Numbered from the stretch's first letter, positions 9,462 to 20,109 are shown. The stretch: 64,000 nt of DNA from Pseudogymnoascus destructans (GCF_001641265.1 NW_020167522.1:434001-498000); one strand, 5' to 3'. Numbers and translations are program-made. The notes: generated by a model from the sequence alone, not told the origin.

Positions 9462-11321
9462 ACGTGCATGTATAACGAAAGTGCCAAACAAGCGAAAGTG
9501 CCAAAATCATGCGGTGACCAACCCCCCCAACTAAATGTTAAATTCCTCCACAACAAAACATGCGCCATAAAAATGATGAAAGCAAATTAGTGCTAGCTAT
9601 CCAAGCTATGCAAAGCAACCCAAATTTGCGCCTTCGAGTTGCAGCTAGGATCTATTCCGTAGACCACTGCAAGCTACGTCACCGTTTACAAGGTGTACCT
9701 TCACGACGCGATATCCAAGCCAACTTACGGAAATTAAGTAACCTAGAGGAATCAGTTCTTGTTCAGTATATACTTGACTTAGCTGCTAAAGGGTTCCCTC
9801 CTCAGTTGTCTATTGTTGAAGATATGGCAAATCGACTACTTGCAACACGCGACGCGCCACGCGTCGGGTCACGTTGGGCTTCAAACTTTGTTAAGCGCCA
9901 TGTAGAGCTCCGGACACACTTCCAGCGAAAATACGACTACCAGAGGGCTAAGTGCGAAGATCCAGAAGTCATTCGTTGCTGGTTTGAGCTTGTATGGAAC
10001 ACAATTCTAAAGTATGGCATCAACAATGCAGATATCTACAACTTTGATGAGACTGGGTTTATGATGGGCGTCATCTCAAGCGCAACGGTAGTAACGAGCT
10101 CAGATGGGCGGGCAAAGGCAAAAAAGGTGCAGCCTGGCAATCGGGAATGGGTTACAGTAATCCAAGGCGTTAGTTCTCAAGGTTGGGCAGTGCCGCCATT
10201 TGTCATTGTGGCAGGTAAAAACCACCTTGCATCTTGGTATGAGAATAGCGGATTTCCAGTAGATTGGGTAATCGCTGTTACTGCAAATGTCTGGACTACA
10301 AACGAGAGAGGTATGGATTGGATTCAGCATTTTGAGAAGCACACAAAGCCCCGGAGTGTTGGTGTTTATCGCTTGTTAGTCCTTGATGGTCATGAGAGCC
10401 ACCACTCAGACAAGTTTGAGGAGTACTGCAAAGAACACAACATTATTACGCTTTGTATGCCTGCTCACTCTTCCCATATACTCCAACCACTTGATGTTGG
10501 CTGTTTTGGCCCATTAAAGAGAGCTTACAGTCAGCAAATTGAAGATATGATGTGGGCTCATATTATTCACATTACTAAGGATGACTTCTTTCCTGCCTTC
10601 CACGCTGCATTTAACATTGCAATGACAGAAAGCAATATTCAGGGAGGGTTCCGAGGTGCTGGGCTTCTTCCATTTAGCCCTGAGAGTGTAATATCTACAC
10701 TTGACCTTAGGTTTAAGACGCCAACACCTCCAACCTCTCGCCCAAACACCGCTCAACCATGGGTTTCTCAGACACCAAATAACCCAACTGAAGCTGTATC
10801 ACAGTCTACTTTCATTAAAAACCGAATTGCGCATCATCAAAATAGCTCTCCAACCTCAATCTATGCAGCTGTTGACCAGTTTACAAAGGGTTCATCGCAA
10901 ATAATGCATCAATTAGCATTGTTAAAAGCAGAGAACCAAAACCTGCGACAGGCAAATGAAGTGCTAAGCAAGCACCGGAGAGCTAAAAAAACACGACTAC
11001 AGCAAGGAGGATCACTTAGTCAACAGGTAGCACAGGAGCTACAGGACGAGAGGGACGTTGTGCAGCAAGTAGAGCAAGAAATAAGGGCAAGTAGTGGTCG
11101 GAAGCCAAGGGAAGAAACCCATGCACGTCGCTGTGGCAAGTGTGGTGAGACTGGACACAATGCGCGCACTTGTCAGATTGTAATAGACAGGTCTGAGGAA
11201 GAGGACTCCGAGTAGTTTTAATTAATTTATATTGTTGTGGTGGATTTATCGCAATTCTTATGGGGTAGTCGCGATATTTTGGCACTTTCGCTTGTTTGGC
11301 ACTTTCGTTATACAGGCACGT
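9462..11321 (+). mobile_element. pogo/Fot1-like DNA transposon, family A copy 2 (complete)
   Basis: This is a complete 1,860-bp element bounded by TA on both sides (9460-9461 and 11322-11323). Both ends carry ACGTGCATGTATAACG-type termini followed by two copies of CGAAAGTGCCAAA. The right end has one difference in the outer part (CAGGCACGT). It encodes a single transposase. It has the same length and TIR type as the copy at 11905-14244. Confidence 0.93.
9560..11215 (+). CDS. pogo-type DDE transposase with zinc knuckle
   Basis: This 551-aa intronless transposase moves the surrounding element by cut-and-paste. The N-terminus (about residues 1-60) is a psq/CENP-B-like helix-turn-helix with VDHCKLRHRLQG as the probable recognition part, followed by a second CENP-B-type DNA-binding domain (SVLVQYILDLAAKGFPPQL to about residue 145). 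The DDE_1 catalytic core has YNFDETGFMMG, LLVLDGHESHHS and LQPLDVGCFGPLK, giving three Asp. A Gln- and Lys-rich coiled tail and a CCHC knuckle (CGKCGETGHNARTC) end the protein. The ATG at 9560 lies about 100 bp inside the left TIR, as in the other copies. No stops or shifts are seen. Compared with its relatives it has a few unusual residues (for example a Val in place of the Gly before WTTNERG), so activity is likely but not certain. Confidence 0.95.
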   Translation: MRHKNDESKLVLAIQAMQSNPNLRLRVAARIYSVDHCKLRHRLQGVPSRRDIQANLRKLSNLEESVLVQYILDLAAKGFPPQLSIVEDMANRLLATRDAPRVGSRWASNFVKRHVELRTHFQRKYDYQRAKCEDPEVIRCWFELVWNTILKYGINNADIYNFDETGFMMGVISSATVVTSSDGRAKAKKVQPGNREWVTVIQGVSSQGWAVPPFVIVAGKNHLASWYENSGFPVDWVIAVTANVWTTNERGMDWIQHFEKHTKPRSVGVYRLLVLDGHESHHSDKFEEYCKEHNIITLCMPAHSSHILQPLDVGCFGPLKRAYSQQIEDMMWAHIIHITKDDFFPAFHAAFNIAMTESNIQGGFRGAGLLPFSPESVISTLDLRFKTPTPPTSRPNTAQPWVSQTPNNPTEAVSQSTFIKNRIAHHQNSSPTSIYAAVDQFTKGSSQIMHQLALLKAENQNLRQANEVLSKHRRAKKTRLQQGGSLSQQVAQELQDERDVVQQVEQEIRASSGRKPREETHARRCGKCGETGHNARTCQIVIDRSEEEDSE

Positions 11322-11323
11322 TA

Positions 11324-11902
11324 ATCATAATCATGATTTATAATCATGACTATAATCTATACCTTATTAGGCTTAGTTATTGCCTAATTGGGTATAGTTT
11401 AGATAAGCGATAAGATAAGATAAGAAAAATGAAATGTTTCTAGAGAATTCTACAAACTTCTACAAACTGCTAGAGAGTTTAAGATGCTTATAAATGCTTA
11501 TAAATATATCTATATAGAATATTCTAGAATCTATAATCTAGGTATATATAGAGCCTATAACTCACTCCTTAACTAACTTTTCTATTAAAACAAAAGCAAC
11601 AATAACAACACTTTATACTATCTTTACTATAACTATGTCTTCTTCTGAGAATCAATATAATAGCCCTAGCTATATTCTTCCTTTAGATAACCTTCCTTAT
11701 ATTTTTAAGGAAGGGCTCTTTATTAGAGAGTTAAATCCTATTATTGAAAATAAAGAACGAACACTTACTATTAAGTGTACACAACCTAGTTGTAGGTAAG
11801 TTAACTTTATCATACTTAATTATATACTTTATACTAATATCTATTAGGGCTATATGGAAAAATAAAAAAATTGGACATTCTACAAGTAATTATATTACTC
11901 AT
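11324..11902 (+). pseudogene. AT-rich spacer with hAT-like N-terminal fragment
   Basis: This is a very AT-rich block. From the ATG at 11635 a readable stretch gives an N-terminal hAT-like segment (YIFKEGLFIRELNP, then LTIKCTQPSCR) ending at about 11799. It matches the fragment at 1345-1475. The Cys residues resemble the start of a BED-type zinc finger but the rest is missing. I see no other gene in the block. Confidence 0.45.
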
Positions 11903-12860
11903 TAACGTGCATGTATAACGAAAGTGCCAAACAAGCGAAAGTGCCAAAATATCGCGACTACCCCATAAGAATTGCGATAAATCCACCACAACAATATAAA
12001 TTAATTAAAACTACTCGGAGTCCTCTTCCTCAGACCTGTCTATTACAATCTGACAAGTGCGCGCATTGTGTCCAGTCTCACCACACTTGCCACAGCGACG
12101 TGCATGGGTTTCTTCCCTTGGCTTCCGACCACTACTTGCCCTTATTTCTTGCTCTACTTGCTGCACAACGTCCCTCTCGTCCTGTAGCTCCTGTGCTACC
12201 TGTTGACTAAGTGATCCTCCTTGCTGTAGTCGTGTTTTTTTAGCTCTCCGGTGCTTGCTTAGCACTTCATTTGCCTGTCGCAGGTTTTGGTTCTCTGCTT
12301 TTAACAATGCTAATTGATGCATTATTTGCGATGCACCCTTTGTAAACTGGTCAACAGCTGCATAGATTGAGGTTGGAGAGCTATTTTGATGATGCGCAAT
12401 TCGGTTTTTAATGAAAGTAGACTGTGATACAGCTTCAGTTGGGTTATTTGGTGTCTGAGAAACCCATGGTTGAGCGGTGTTTGGGCGAGAGGTTGGAGGT
12501 GTTGGCATCTTAAACCTAAGGTCAAGTGTAGATATTACACTCTCAGGGCTAAATGGAAGAAGCCCAGCACCTCGGAACCCTCCCTGAATATTGCTTTCTG
12601 TCATTGCAATGTTAAATGCAGCGTGGAAGGCAGGAAAGAAGTCATCCTTAGTAATGTGAATAATATGAGCCCGCATCATATCTTCAATTTGCCGACCGTA
12701 AGCTCTCTTTAATGGGCCAAAACAGCCAACATCAAGTGGTTGGAGTATATGGGAAGAGTGAGCAGGCATACAAAGCGTAATAATGTTGTGTTCTTTGCAG
12801 TACTCCTCAAACTTGTCTGAGTGGTGGCTCTCATGACCATCAAGGACTAACAAGCGATAA

Positions 12861-13335
12861 TGTAATGCTGACTTCTAAACGATAGAAGACACAGAGGTTC
12901 TCTCGCGTAAAGGTTTACTTATCAGAGGAGGCAGGGGATCAGACACAAAGGCTTCAAGTAACACGTTACTAGTATATAACAAATACTGTATTGAGTTGAG
13001 CACGAAGCTCCTATCTAAGGAAATACTATCTACTTATATAGTGGCGTCGTGCCTAGTGGACTCTTGGGAACTCACTCGAGTCCTCGGAGTCCTGGACTCT
13101 TAGGACTCTTCTCATCATCCTGCGAGTCCATCACGTGCCTAGTGGACTCCTGGGAACTCACTCGAGTCCTCGGAGTCCTGGACTCTTAGGACTCTTCTCA
13201 TCATCCTGCGAGTCCGTCACGTGATACTTTCGGAACTACTATTCCCCGCTGCCCCTCCAGGTACCAGGGCCAGTCTCATGCGACCTCCCTCCTTCCTGTC
13301 CTGTAGTTGGCCAGCCTTCTTGTTCCGTCGTAACA
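12861..13335 (-). repeat. Solo LTR with perfect 5-bp target duplication
   Basis: This is a 475-bp LTR in reverse orientation (TGTAATGCTGAC on the + strand, ending CGTAACA) flanked by GATAA on both sides (12856-12860, 13336-13340). The conserved 3' portion (CCCCTGCCTCCTCTG, TATATAAGTAGATAG) matches the LTRs at 1522, 9125 and 39198. Its U3 part is different: it carries two 86-bp tandem units instead of the GATGGATAGCAG units. A solo LTR with an intact duplication means an LTR-LTR recombination after a real insertion. Confidence 0.9.
13048..13219. repeat. Two 86-bp tandem repeats in the solo LTR
   Basis: Two head-to-tail copies (13048-13133, 13134-13219) differ at only two positions. Each begins CGTGCCTAGTGGACTC and is full of GGACTC/GAGTCC-type half-sites. 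Each junction contains CACGTG. They occupy the U3 position, so they may act as transcription-factor binding repeats. Confidence 0.85.
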
Positions 13336-14255
13336 GATAACCACCAACACTCCAGGGCTTTGTGTGCTTCTCAAAATGCTGAATCCAATCCATACCTCTC
13401 TCGTTTGTAGTCCAGCCATTTTCAGTAACAGCAATTACCCAATCGCTTGGAAATCCACTATTCTCATACCAAGATGCAAGGTGGTTTTTGCCTGCAACAA
13501 TGACGAATGGCGGCACTGCCCAACCCTAAGAACTAACGCCTTGGATTACTGTAACCCATTCCCGATTGCCAGGCTGTACCTTCTTTGCTTTTGCCCGCCC
13601 GTCTGAGCTTGTTACAACAGTAGCAGTTGAGATAACACCCATCATAAACCCAGTCTCATCAAAGTTGTAGATATCTGCTTCATGGATACCATATTTCGCA
13701 ATTGTGTTACGCACAAGCTCAAACCAGCCACGTATAAGTTCTGGATCTTCACACTTAGCCCTCTCGTAGTCGTATTTGCGCTGGAAGCGTGTCCGGAGCT
13801 CTACATGCCGCTTAACAAAGTTTGAAGCCCAACGCGACCCAACGCGTGGCGCGTCGCGTGTTTCAAGTAGTCGATTTGCCATATCTTCAACAATAGACAA
13901 CTGAGGAGGGAACCCTTTAGCAGCTAAGTCAAGTATATACTGAACAAGAACTGATTCCTCTAGGTTACTTAATTTCCGTAAGTTGGCTTGGATATCGCGT
14001 CGTGAAGGTACACCTTGTAAACGGTGACGTAGCTTGCAGTGGTCTACGGAATAGATCCTAGCTGCAACTCGAAGGCGCAAATTTGGGTCGCTTTGCATAG
14101 CTTGGATAGCTAGCACTAATTTGCTTTCATCATTTTTATGGCACATGTTTTGTTGTGGAGGAATTTAACATTTAGTTGGGGGGGTTGGTCACCGCATGAT
14201 TTTGGCACTTTCGCTTGTTTGGCACTTTCGTTATACATGCACGTTATAGGAGTCA

Positions 14256-15008
14256 TCATTTTCGGCATGTTTCAAGCTCGGGGATGTAGTGATACAAGAG
14301 ATTTTGCTCAACCTACGCGTGTGTCAGCGGCCGAATTTGCACGGTAGAAGTAGACCGTATGGACTCACCGAAAGGTTGTTCTCCTTTGTACTGACTGCGT
14401 GGGCATCTTTTAAGACGTTTCTCAACGCATCTCGCAACATCTCTGACTTGATATCAACATGGTATGTGATTTTTGTCGTATCCTTGTCTGGGATGTATTT
14501 GTAAGTAGGCGAAATCCACAGTGGGCTGAGAAGCTAACCAATTCGTCCACGAACCACAAACACATATTGATTCAGTTCATCTGCTTCACCCGTTCGCGTG
14601 ACTGATTCTACGACCTTATACTTGTATGTCTTGGCGTCCCAACTGCATAAACGTTGTTAGCTCCTTCAAGGTTGGACTTGCTACGAAGACTAACACTTCA
14701 TTGACGGTTTTAAATTCAAGCTTGGAAGCTCGAGCTGGAGGGTCTTCGGCTTCAACTTTGTCTGCGGCAGCGGGCACCGCAGGGGCGCTCTGCATGGAAT
14801 TGAGAGACTTGAGAACGTCTAAGAACTGTTGGGCGAAAGGCAACAATTCAGACTGATGACAATGAGGGTCTGGAGACGTGGGCTGCATTTTAATAGCGGC
14901 GAGAATCTCACTAGCATCCTCATCGCTCATCGTCGGGGAACTGGGTGGGGTGGCTGGCCTTGGACTGGCCAGCGAAAGGCCGATTTGAATCATCTCTGTT
15001 GAAGCCAT
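14256..15008 (-). pseudogene. 5' fragment of an AAA-ATPase-like gene
   Basis: From the ATG at 15008 (MASTEMIQIGL) the minus strand encodes about 124 codons. A shift of frame then occurs near 14636, after which WDAKTYKYKVVESVTR and DELNQYVFVVRGRI can be read. Two plausible introns (14488-14538, 51 nt; 14313-14368, 56 nt) lead on to DIKSEMLRDALRNVLKD and VEQNLLYHYIPELE. This matches my recollection of the N-terminal region of large fungal AAA+ ATPases that carry a domain of unknown function before the ATPase; no Walker motif is present here. The fragment ends with two TGA codons a few bases before the TA where the third pogo element sits. Family assignment is from memory. Confidence 0.6.
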
Positions 15009-16093
15009 TATCAAAGTGGAATGTTGGCAGCCGGCTTGATATGCGTGGTGGGAGATATAGACAGAAGTAAGTGGTTGAAGATGAGGGTGACTGATGATTC
15101 GAAGACTGCAGAGATTTCTGCTTGAACCTCTGGGTAATCGCATGCCCTTATATATTCCTCAATTCTTTGCCCATGTCAATCGAAGACCAAATCTCCCTGT
15201 AAGCTAACAACGGCCGGGGAGTTGAGGGAAGCCGATCCTTCTAAGTTTATGATCACCAGCAGCTCATGGTTGCAGCATCATGCATTGGCTCAATGAATAA
15301 TCAAGCTGGTATGAGGGTGCATCATGCAAATAACGCGGGGTGAAGCACATATCTGCAGGACATGGGGAAGATGCTGACGAGACCGATTCGCCATGCAGTA
15401 GTGGGGGAAGCAGCCCATTGATGTGAGACAGCGATAGCATTCGGGCCGTGGATTTTGGACGCAGAGTTTACGAGACATGATTGTGCAGTTCTCCAAGAAT
15501 GGAATGTCTTCCTTCGAGGCAGCAAGAGGCACTTGATTGAAGCATGGCGCAATGATCCTTGAACCTGGCTGGATATCTTCGCCCTTTCATTATTATGGTA
15601 ACCAGGGAATTGGTGACGGGAAGGGTTGGGAGAGGCGACACAATAGAAGACATGACGGGACGGGCCCACCGTTGCGATTGGCATTGTTAGGGTAACCGTG
15701 GTGGACAAACAGGGTTGAACCTGTCGGATCGGGGAAAAGTTCCCGTAAACCAGGCGGGTACCTGGGGTATCCCCTAGTTTCCAGAGGCAAGCAACTGACC
15801 AAATGTTTAGCTTCCAGAAGATGATGAACAGAGCAAGATATTTGTCTCACTGTGATATTCAGCCTTCGGATAATCTCATTACCTGACTAGTCTAGTGGAG
15901 GCAACAAGGCATGGCGCCCAATGACGAGATGACACATGATCATGCAAATGGGTATCCCAGTAGGCAGTTTCTGGAAACTAAATAGCAACCTGATGGCTGC
16001 CTCTGAGCATGATTAAATCCAAGCGCTCCCCACTTTGAACACAAAATTACCTATTTTACGCCGTCAGTTCCAGAAACTTGTTGCTCTGTAAAC
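15009..16093. other. Intergenic; promoter region of the AAA-like fragment
   Basis: A TATA-like AATATATAAGGG lies on the minus strand at 15146-15158, about 140 bp before the ATG at 15008. The stretch 15060-15450 is clearly similar, in opposite orientation, to 63625-64000. The short overlapping frames at 15290-15850 have no recognisable features. I see no gene between 15460 and 16093. Confidence 0.6.
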
Positions 16094-17543
16094 ATGGCAA
16101 CGAAGCAGGTACTTGCCACTCACGCCATAGCAGCACTGAAGGAACAAACTAGGAAGTTTGAGGCGATGTCGGTGCAGCTGGCGAAGTCGGCAGATCTCGC
16201 GACGAATCAGGCTGCTGAGATTGCGAAGTTGACATTGAGATTGATCAATGCTATGACCAAGATACAGCGAGACACTCAACGAGATGCTACAGCGCGTCGG
16301 GAGTGCTTACGTGACAAGCTTCGCAGCCTCGCCGCCCAGGCTGTCTCCACAAAGCGAAAGATACTGGACGCTGCGGAATTGGAATCGTCACGGACCATAA
16401 AGGCGAACTTTAGGTTGATATTCGGACCGTCAAGAGAAACAGAATACAAGAGCAGAAGTGCCAAATCTGCGATAGCTACGAACCTCATCAGGATTACTAC
16501 CATCCGCGGTTTGTGTGAAAGCAACCCTCACAGCGTGATCGCCCTCTCAACCACCTACTCTACCAAAGCCTGGACTGAATCGAGCTCGGATGTTTTTGAC
16601 GGCGTTATCGAGCTAGTTAAAGTTGAGAAAGAGCAAGATTGGCCAGAGGAGATAGTCGATATAATAGACGAACTGAAAGCGGAAAGACCAATGAGTGCCG
16701 AGATTGAGCTGCTTCGCGGTATGACCACCTTTATGTGCACTCTCAGCGTTTTGACTGACCCGTGAGCAGCAACGATCCTCCAGCAGAAGGACCCGCGCCG
16801 TCGAAGGATCAGTGACTCTGATGGACCCGCACGGGAGATTGCACCATTGCCGCCAATGCAGACTGGCGAAATGGCTAGTCAGACTGGGCAACACAGCGCC
16901 AGAATGAGTATGTGATAATCACCTTGTAACTGTTATCAAGGCTGACCTCAAAACAGCTCAATTGCCAGGTCTACAACAAATGGCACTTATTGCACCATCC
17001 TACAATCGCGGTATATAATACTACTTCTTTGCACGGACAAGGCTGATTAAACGACAGATCAAACGCATAGTTGGAATTACAGGCAAGACACAACCACTGA
17101 TGGTGGGTATAATGGCCCCTTTGTTGACGAACAACGGCAACGGCCGCTTCTTTGCGAGAGCGCACATCACCCCTCTCAACAATATGAGCAAGAGAACCCG
17201 GTAGTAGATGATCCACTACCACCATCCAAGGAAAACAGGGGTAAGGAGAACCTTCGCGTATGTACACGGCACTGCTAATAATTTACCACCAGAAATGAAG
17301 GATATGTACACAAATGCACTCGCTAGCAATATATCGAAAATGCCAGAACCGTTTAAAACAGCAATCGAGAATAGCCGGCAATGGAAATGGGAAAGAAGTA
17401 AAGGATTGCAGACGACAGGATGCTGGCCAAGTTTGTTCCCGAAAGACCAGACACAGGATGTCTCCTTTAGCATTTGGTGTGGTAACGAGGACGGAGAACA
17501 TCTGACCAAATTCTTCGGTGGAAAAATTGAAATGTCATCCTAA
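16094..17543 (+). CDS. Unknown five-exon protein
   Basis: I do not recognise the family. The ATG at 16094 opens a Lys/Ala-rich, probably helical N-terminus (MATKQVLATHAIAALKEQ). A model with introns 16719-16769, 16908-16956, 17011-17087 and 17258-17300 keeps one frame to the stop at 17541-17543. All four have GT donors and AG acceptors. Exons 2-4 give polar, low-complexity sequence (ILQQKDPRRRR, QYEQENPVVDDPLPPSKENR). The last exon is better ordered, with FKTAIENSRQWKWERSKGL and DVSFSIWCGNEDGEHLTKFF. The acceptor at 17087 has an alternative at 17082 that would change frame; I chose the one giving an open exon 4. Its end overlaps the next gene on the other strand by 4 bases. Confidence 0.6.
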
Positions 17544-17857
17544 ACTTCGAATTTTACGGTAGCGCCTCTGACGTGAACAGAATACCCGGCAGGCACCGTA
17601 TAACTCTCATATGTGGTTGTAATGGGTTGGTTCATTATATGGGTTTTGTTGTCTCCTGTTTCCTTGTTGTAGATTGAAAGATAATAGCCTTTGAACAATA
17701 TCGTCCTTTCGCTGGAATTGTCTGGGGGAAAGGTATTAATCTGGATCATTTCATCCGTTCCAACAAGAGCGTCGTCGCCGATCTACAAAGGTACACATGT
17801 GTCAGCTATAGGTACTTTGAGGGCGTAAAATGGAAGTTCAAAATATCTGACCGCCAT
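17540..17857 (-). CDS. Small unknown protein
   Basis: A two-exon model starts at 17857 (MAVRYFELPFYALK) and joins across a very short intron (17783-17815, 33 nt, GTACCT...TTGTAG) to IGDDALVGTDEMIQ, ending at 17540; it gives about 94 aa. Without the first exon the frame opens at Met 17749 (69 aa). The sequence is beta-rich in appearance (YYLSIYNKETGD, YTVPAGYSVHVRGATVKF) and might be a small lipid- or ligand-binding-like fold, but I do not recognise it. It is convergent with, and overlaps by 4 bases, the gene ending at 17543. A 33-nt intron is short for fungi, so the start is uncertain. Confidence 0.45.
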
Positions 17858-19011
17858 GATCACAAAAAGTGTGCTAAGGATCCTGCCTGCTTATAGATGA
17901 ATCGGTGGAATGTGACTATCGCCTATATAACATAAGTAGCTGTGGAGTTGGAGATGCTCATCCTGATATTTACCTTGGCTGTTGAAGACGTGGCTGTAGA
18001 ATGAGGTTGCCTATTTGCGCAAAGGCCGAAGGAAGTGACGAGTCTTCAGAGTTAAAGGCACCCTCTTGTACCTTTGATAGAATATGTTAAGTAGCGGTAG
18101 AAGGACGTAAGGTGGGTGCGTCGAGTGGAGAGATAAATCTGATGAAAAATAAATCGCGGAATGGGGATGCTGACGTACGATAGAAGATAGTCGATGGCGG
18201 CTGTCCCTCAGTGAAAGTGGTGGGGCTCGATGCCATGTGATTTGCTCAGCAATCCGATACTGGCCGAAATCACCCTGGCCCAGTTAGGCTCCAATGCCTT
18301 CAGGCTGGTGATGGGAGAAGGTAGAGATGTGCAGCGTTGGGTGAAATGAAATATATGGAAAAGCGCAAGAGTAAAGCGCAATGACTGCTCCTTAATGATG
18401 GCGGAAAAGGAATTTTTTAATGAGGTTGGTTCGGATAGAACAACTGAGTCAGTATCGTCGCTCAGAAATGGCGGAGAGGTTGATGAGGGGCAATGAGGGT
18501 TGTTGGTCGATTTACAAGTGGTGGGGCTCGATGCCCATGTGACCTTGCTCAGCAACCAGACAGTGAAGCCCCTGGCACACTTTAGGCTTGAGTGCCTTTC
18601 AGGCACGAAAAGATGGACCGAAACACGGTGAAGACTCTATATAATTTAACCATTCGAAATTGTGACGTGATCATCTATGGGCGTGCAGAATATTGTCGAG
18701 TGGGTCGCGTGATGGTGACAGGCATTCAACCACAGAGTAGGAAACTATTGAGAGACATTCGAAGGTTCGACGTGCTGGATCACTTTTGGTGTTGGACCAA
18801 TGAATCACGCGTAACGTCCCAAGGTACGAACATCCAGATAAATTAACCGACTTAACCAATTCCACGTACCGCCAACATGGCGTACTCTGCATCTGAATAT
18901 TTCGCGCCATTAACTTGACAACACACTACGAAACCAGACTGTTTTGTTACTTTGATCTATTTCACCATTAATTGACCCCCGATGCTCTGATAGTGTCCTC
19001 AGAGGGGAGAA
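17858..19011. other. Intergenic with a degenerate direct repeat
   Basis: No gene is supported. Two related segments of about 85 bp lie in the same orientation at 18217-18306 and 18518-18603. Both begin GTGGTGGGGCTCGATGCC and share TTGCTCAGCAA and a GAGTGCCTTTCAGG-like end, with many differences between. The minus-strand frame covering both (18208-18606) has no family features. Confidence 0.5.
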
Positions 19012-19848
19012 ATGGCAACCATGGCGGACAAAGACCTGCCTACGATTGAGGAAATCAAAGCAGCTTCAGAGCTTCTCAGTCAACCCAATATGTCCACAAA
19101 GGTGGTGAAAATCAACGACAGGATCGCGGTTAAATATGGATGTGCAGTGTCCCTTTTAGAGGCAGAAACCATGAAATTCGTCGCTCTAAACAGCATGGTT
19201 CCCGTGCCCAAGGTCTTAGCCGCCTTCGCCGAGGAAGAAACCAGCTTGAAATTCATCGTGATGGAACTCGTCCCGGGCCGCACTCTTGAAGCGTTACTTC
19301 CTACTCTTAACGCTAAAGAGAAGGTGGAAGTTTGTACTCTAGTTAAGAATGCAATTGACGAGCTTCGAAGAATCCCGGAACAAAATTATATTGGGGGTGT
19401 GAACCGGCAGCCTTTGGACAGTGCAGTTTTCTGGGTGCCTGACCATGATCCCACCATCTCTGGACCTTTCGATACCGAGGCAGATATGAACGAAGGGATG
19501 TTAAAGCATCTCGCGCAGAATAATTCGGCCATCTATGTACAGTTTTTACGGGATTTAATAAATGACACATTACATGGTCACAAAACTGTCTTCACCCACG
19601 GAGATTTGCAGCCGAAGAATATCATGGTCAACCGAATTAGCAGCCCAGAGGATTCTGAGAGTCGGTTCGAAATCCACTTGATAGACTGGGAGGCAGCTGC
19701 GTGGTACCCAGAGTATTGGGAGTTTTGTATCTCAACATTTGGATGCCGCATTAGACACGAATGGCTAGAGCTCACTCGAAATATCTTACAGCAGTATCAT
19801 CGTGAATATCTCATGATGCAAGTTATTTTCAGCATTGCATACTATTAA
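19012..19848 (+). CDS. APH-family phosphotransferase (aminoglycoside/choline-kinase-like fold)
   Basis: This 278-aa single-exon protein is from the phosphotransferase enzyme family (APH). The catalytic loop is THGDLQPKNIMV (His196, Asp198, Asn203) and the metal-binding motif is LIDWEAA (Asp225). The N-lobe has FIVMELVPGRTLEALLP as the hinge region. Many such genes occur in ascomycete genomes; the substrate is usually unknown and is more likely a small hydroxylated metabolite than an antibiotic. I chose ATG 19012 (MATMADKDLP); a second Met lies three codons later. The protein is of normal length with no missing key residue. It stands alone, with no clear cluster partner. Confidence 0.88.
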   Translation: MATMADKDLPTIEEIKAASELLSQPNMSTKVVKINDRIAVKYGCAVSLLEAETMKFVALNSMVPVPKVLAAFAEEETSLKFIVMELVPGRTLEALLPTLNAKEKVEVCTLVKNAIDELRRIPEQNYIGGVNRQPLDSAVFWVPDHDPTISGPFDTEADMNEGMLKHLAQNNSAIYVQFLRDLINDTLHGHKTVFTHGDLQPKNIMVNRISSPEDSESRFEIHLIDWEAAAWYPEYWEFCISTFGCRIRHEWLELTRNILQQYHREYLMMQVIFSIAYY

Positions 19849-20109
19849 GTTACAGGACTGACGAGATACTGAAGATAATATGACCTAACTCTACTCCATC
19901 TTCAAAGAATTATATCACAAGATTGCAACCCAGTGTTCTTTGTCAGATGTTCCCAATAGCCTTCTAGCACTTTCCTCTTCCCACGTATGTTGTACCAGCC
20001 AAGTATACCCTGAGTCGAAGATTTAACCAAAGCTACTTCTAATGTCAGTTCTATTCGTAGCGATGATGACCATATGCCAAAGTATTCCTTACAGGTATAG
20101 TGCAACAAT
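19849..20109. other. Intergenic, nothing recognised
   Basis: About 260 bp separate the APH gene from the stop of the minus-strand gene at 20110; the two genes converge. I see no coding sequence here. Confidence 0.5.

Larger units (their letters stand above)
12011..14146 (-). pseudogene. pogo transposase broken by a stop and an LTR insertion
   Basis: The reading frame starts at 14146 and is nearly the same as the copy at 9560-11215, including the N-terminal VDHCKLRHRLQG segment and YNFDETGF. It is broken first by a TAG at about 13528, in place of the Gln before GWAVPPF. It is then broken by the solo LTR (12861-13335) inserted between the Tyr and Arg codons of GGYRLLVLDG. The C-terminal half (12011-12853) is open and keeps the second and third catalytic Asp and the zinc knuckle. 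It cannot give a full-length transposase. Confidence 0.93.
11905..14244 (-). mobile_element. pogo/Fot1-like transposon, family A copy 3, split by a solo LTR
   Basis: TIRs of the CGAAAGTGCCAAA type lie at both ends, with TA at 11903-11904 and 14245-14246. The span is 2,340 bp. Subtracting the 475-bp solo LTR and its 5-bp duplication leaves 1,860 bp, the standard family length. The transposase runs on the minus strand. The right flank is the truncated end of the AAA-ATPase-like pseudogene. Confidence 0.93.

Noticed and set aside
15290..15850. Overlapping minus-strand frames upstream of the AAA-like fragment
   Set aside because: Three frames are open together with no motif. Part of the stretch is the duplicated promoter region, so it is more likely non-coding.
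18208..18606. 132-codon minus-strand frame
   Set aside because: It spans the two degenerate direct repeats and has no recognisable protein features.
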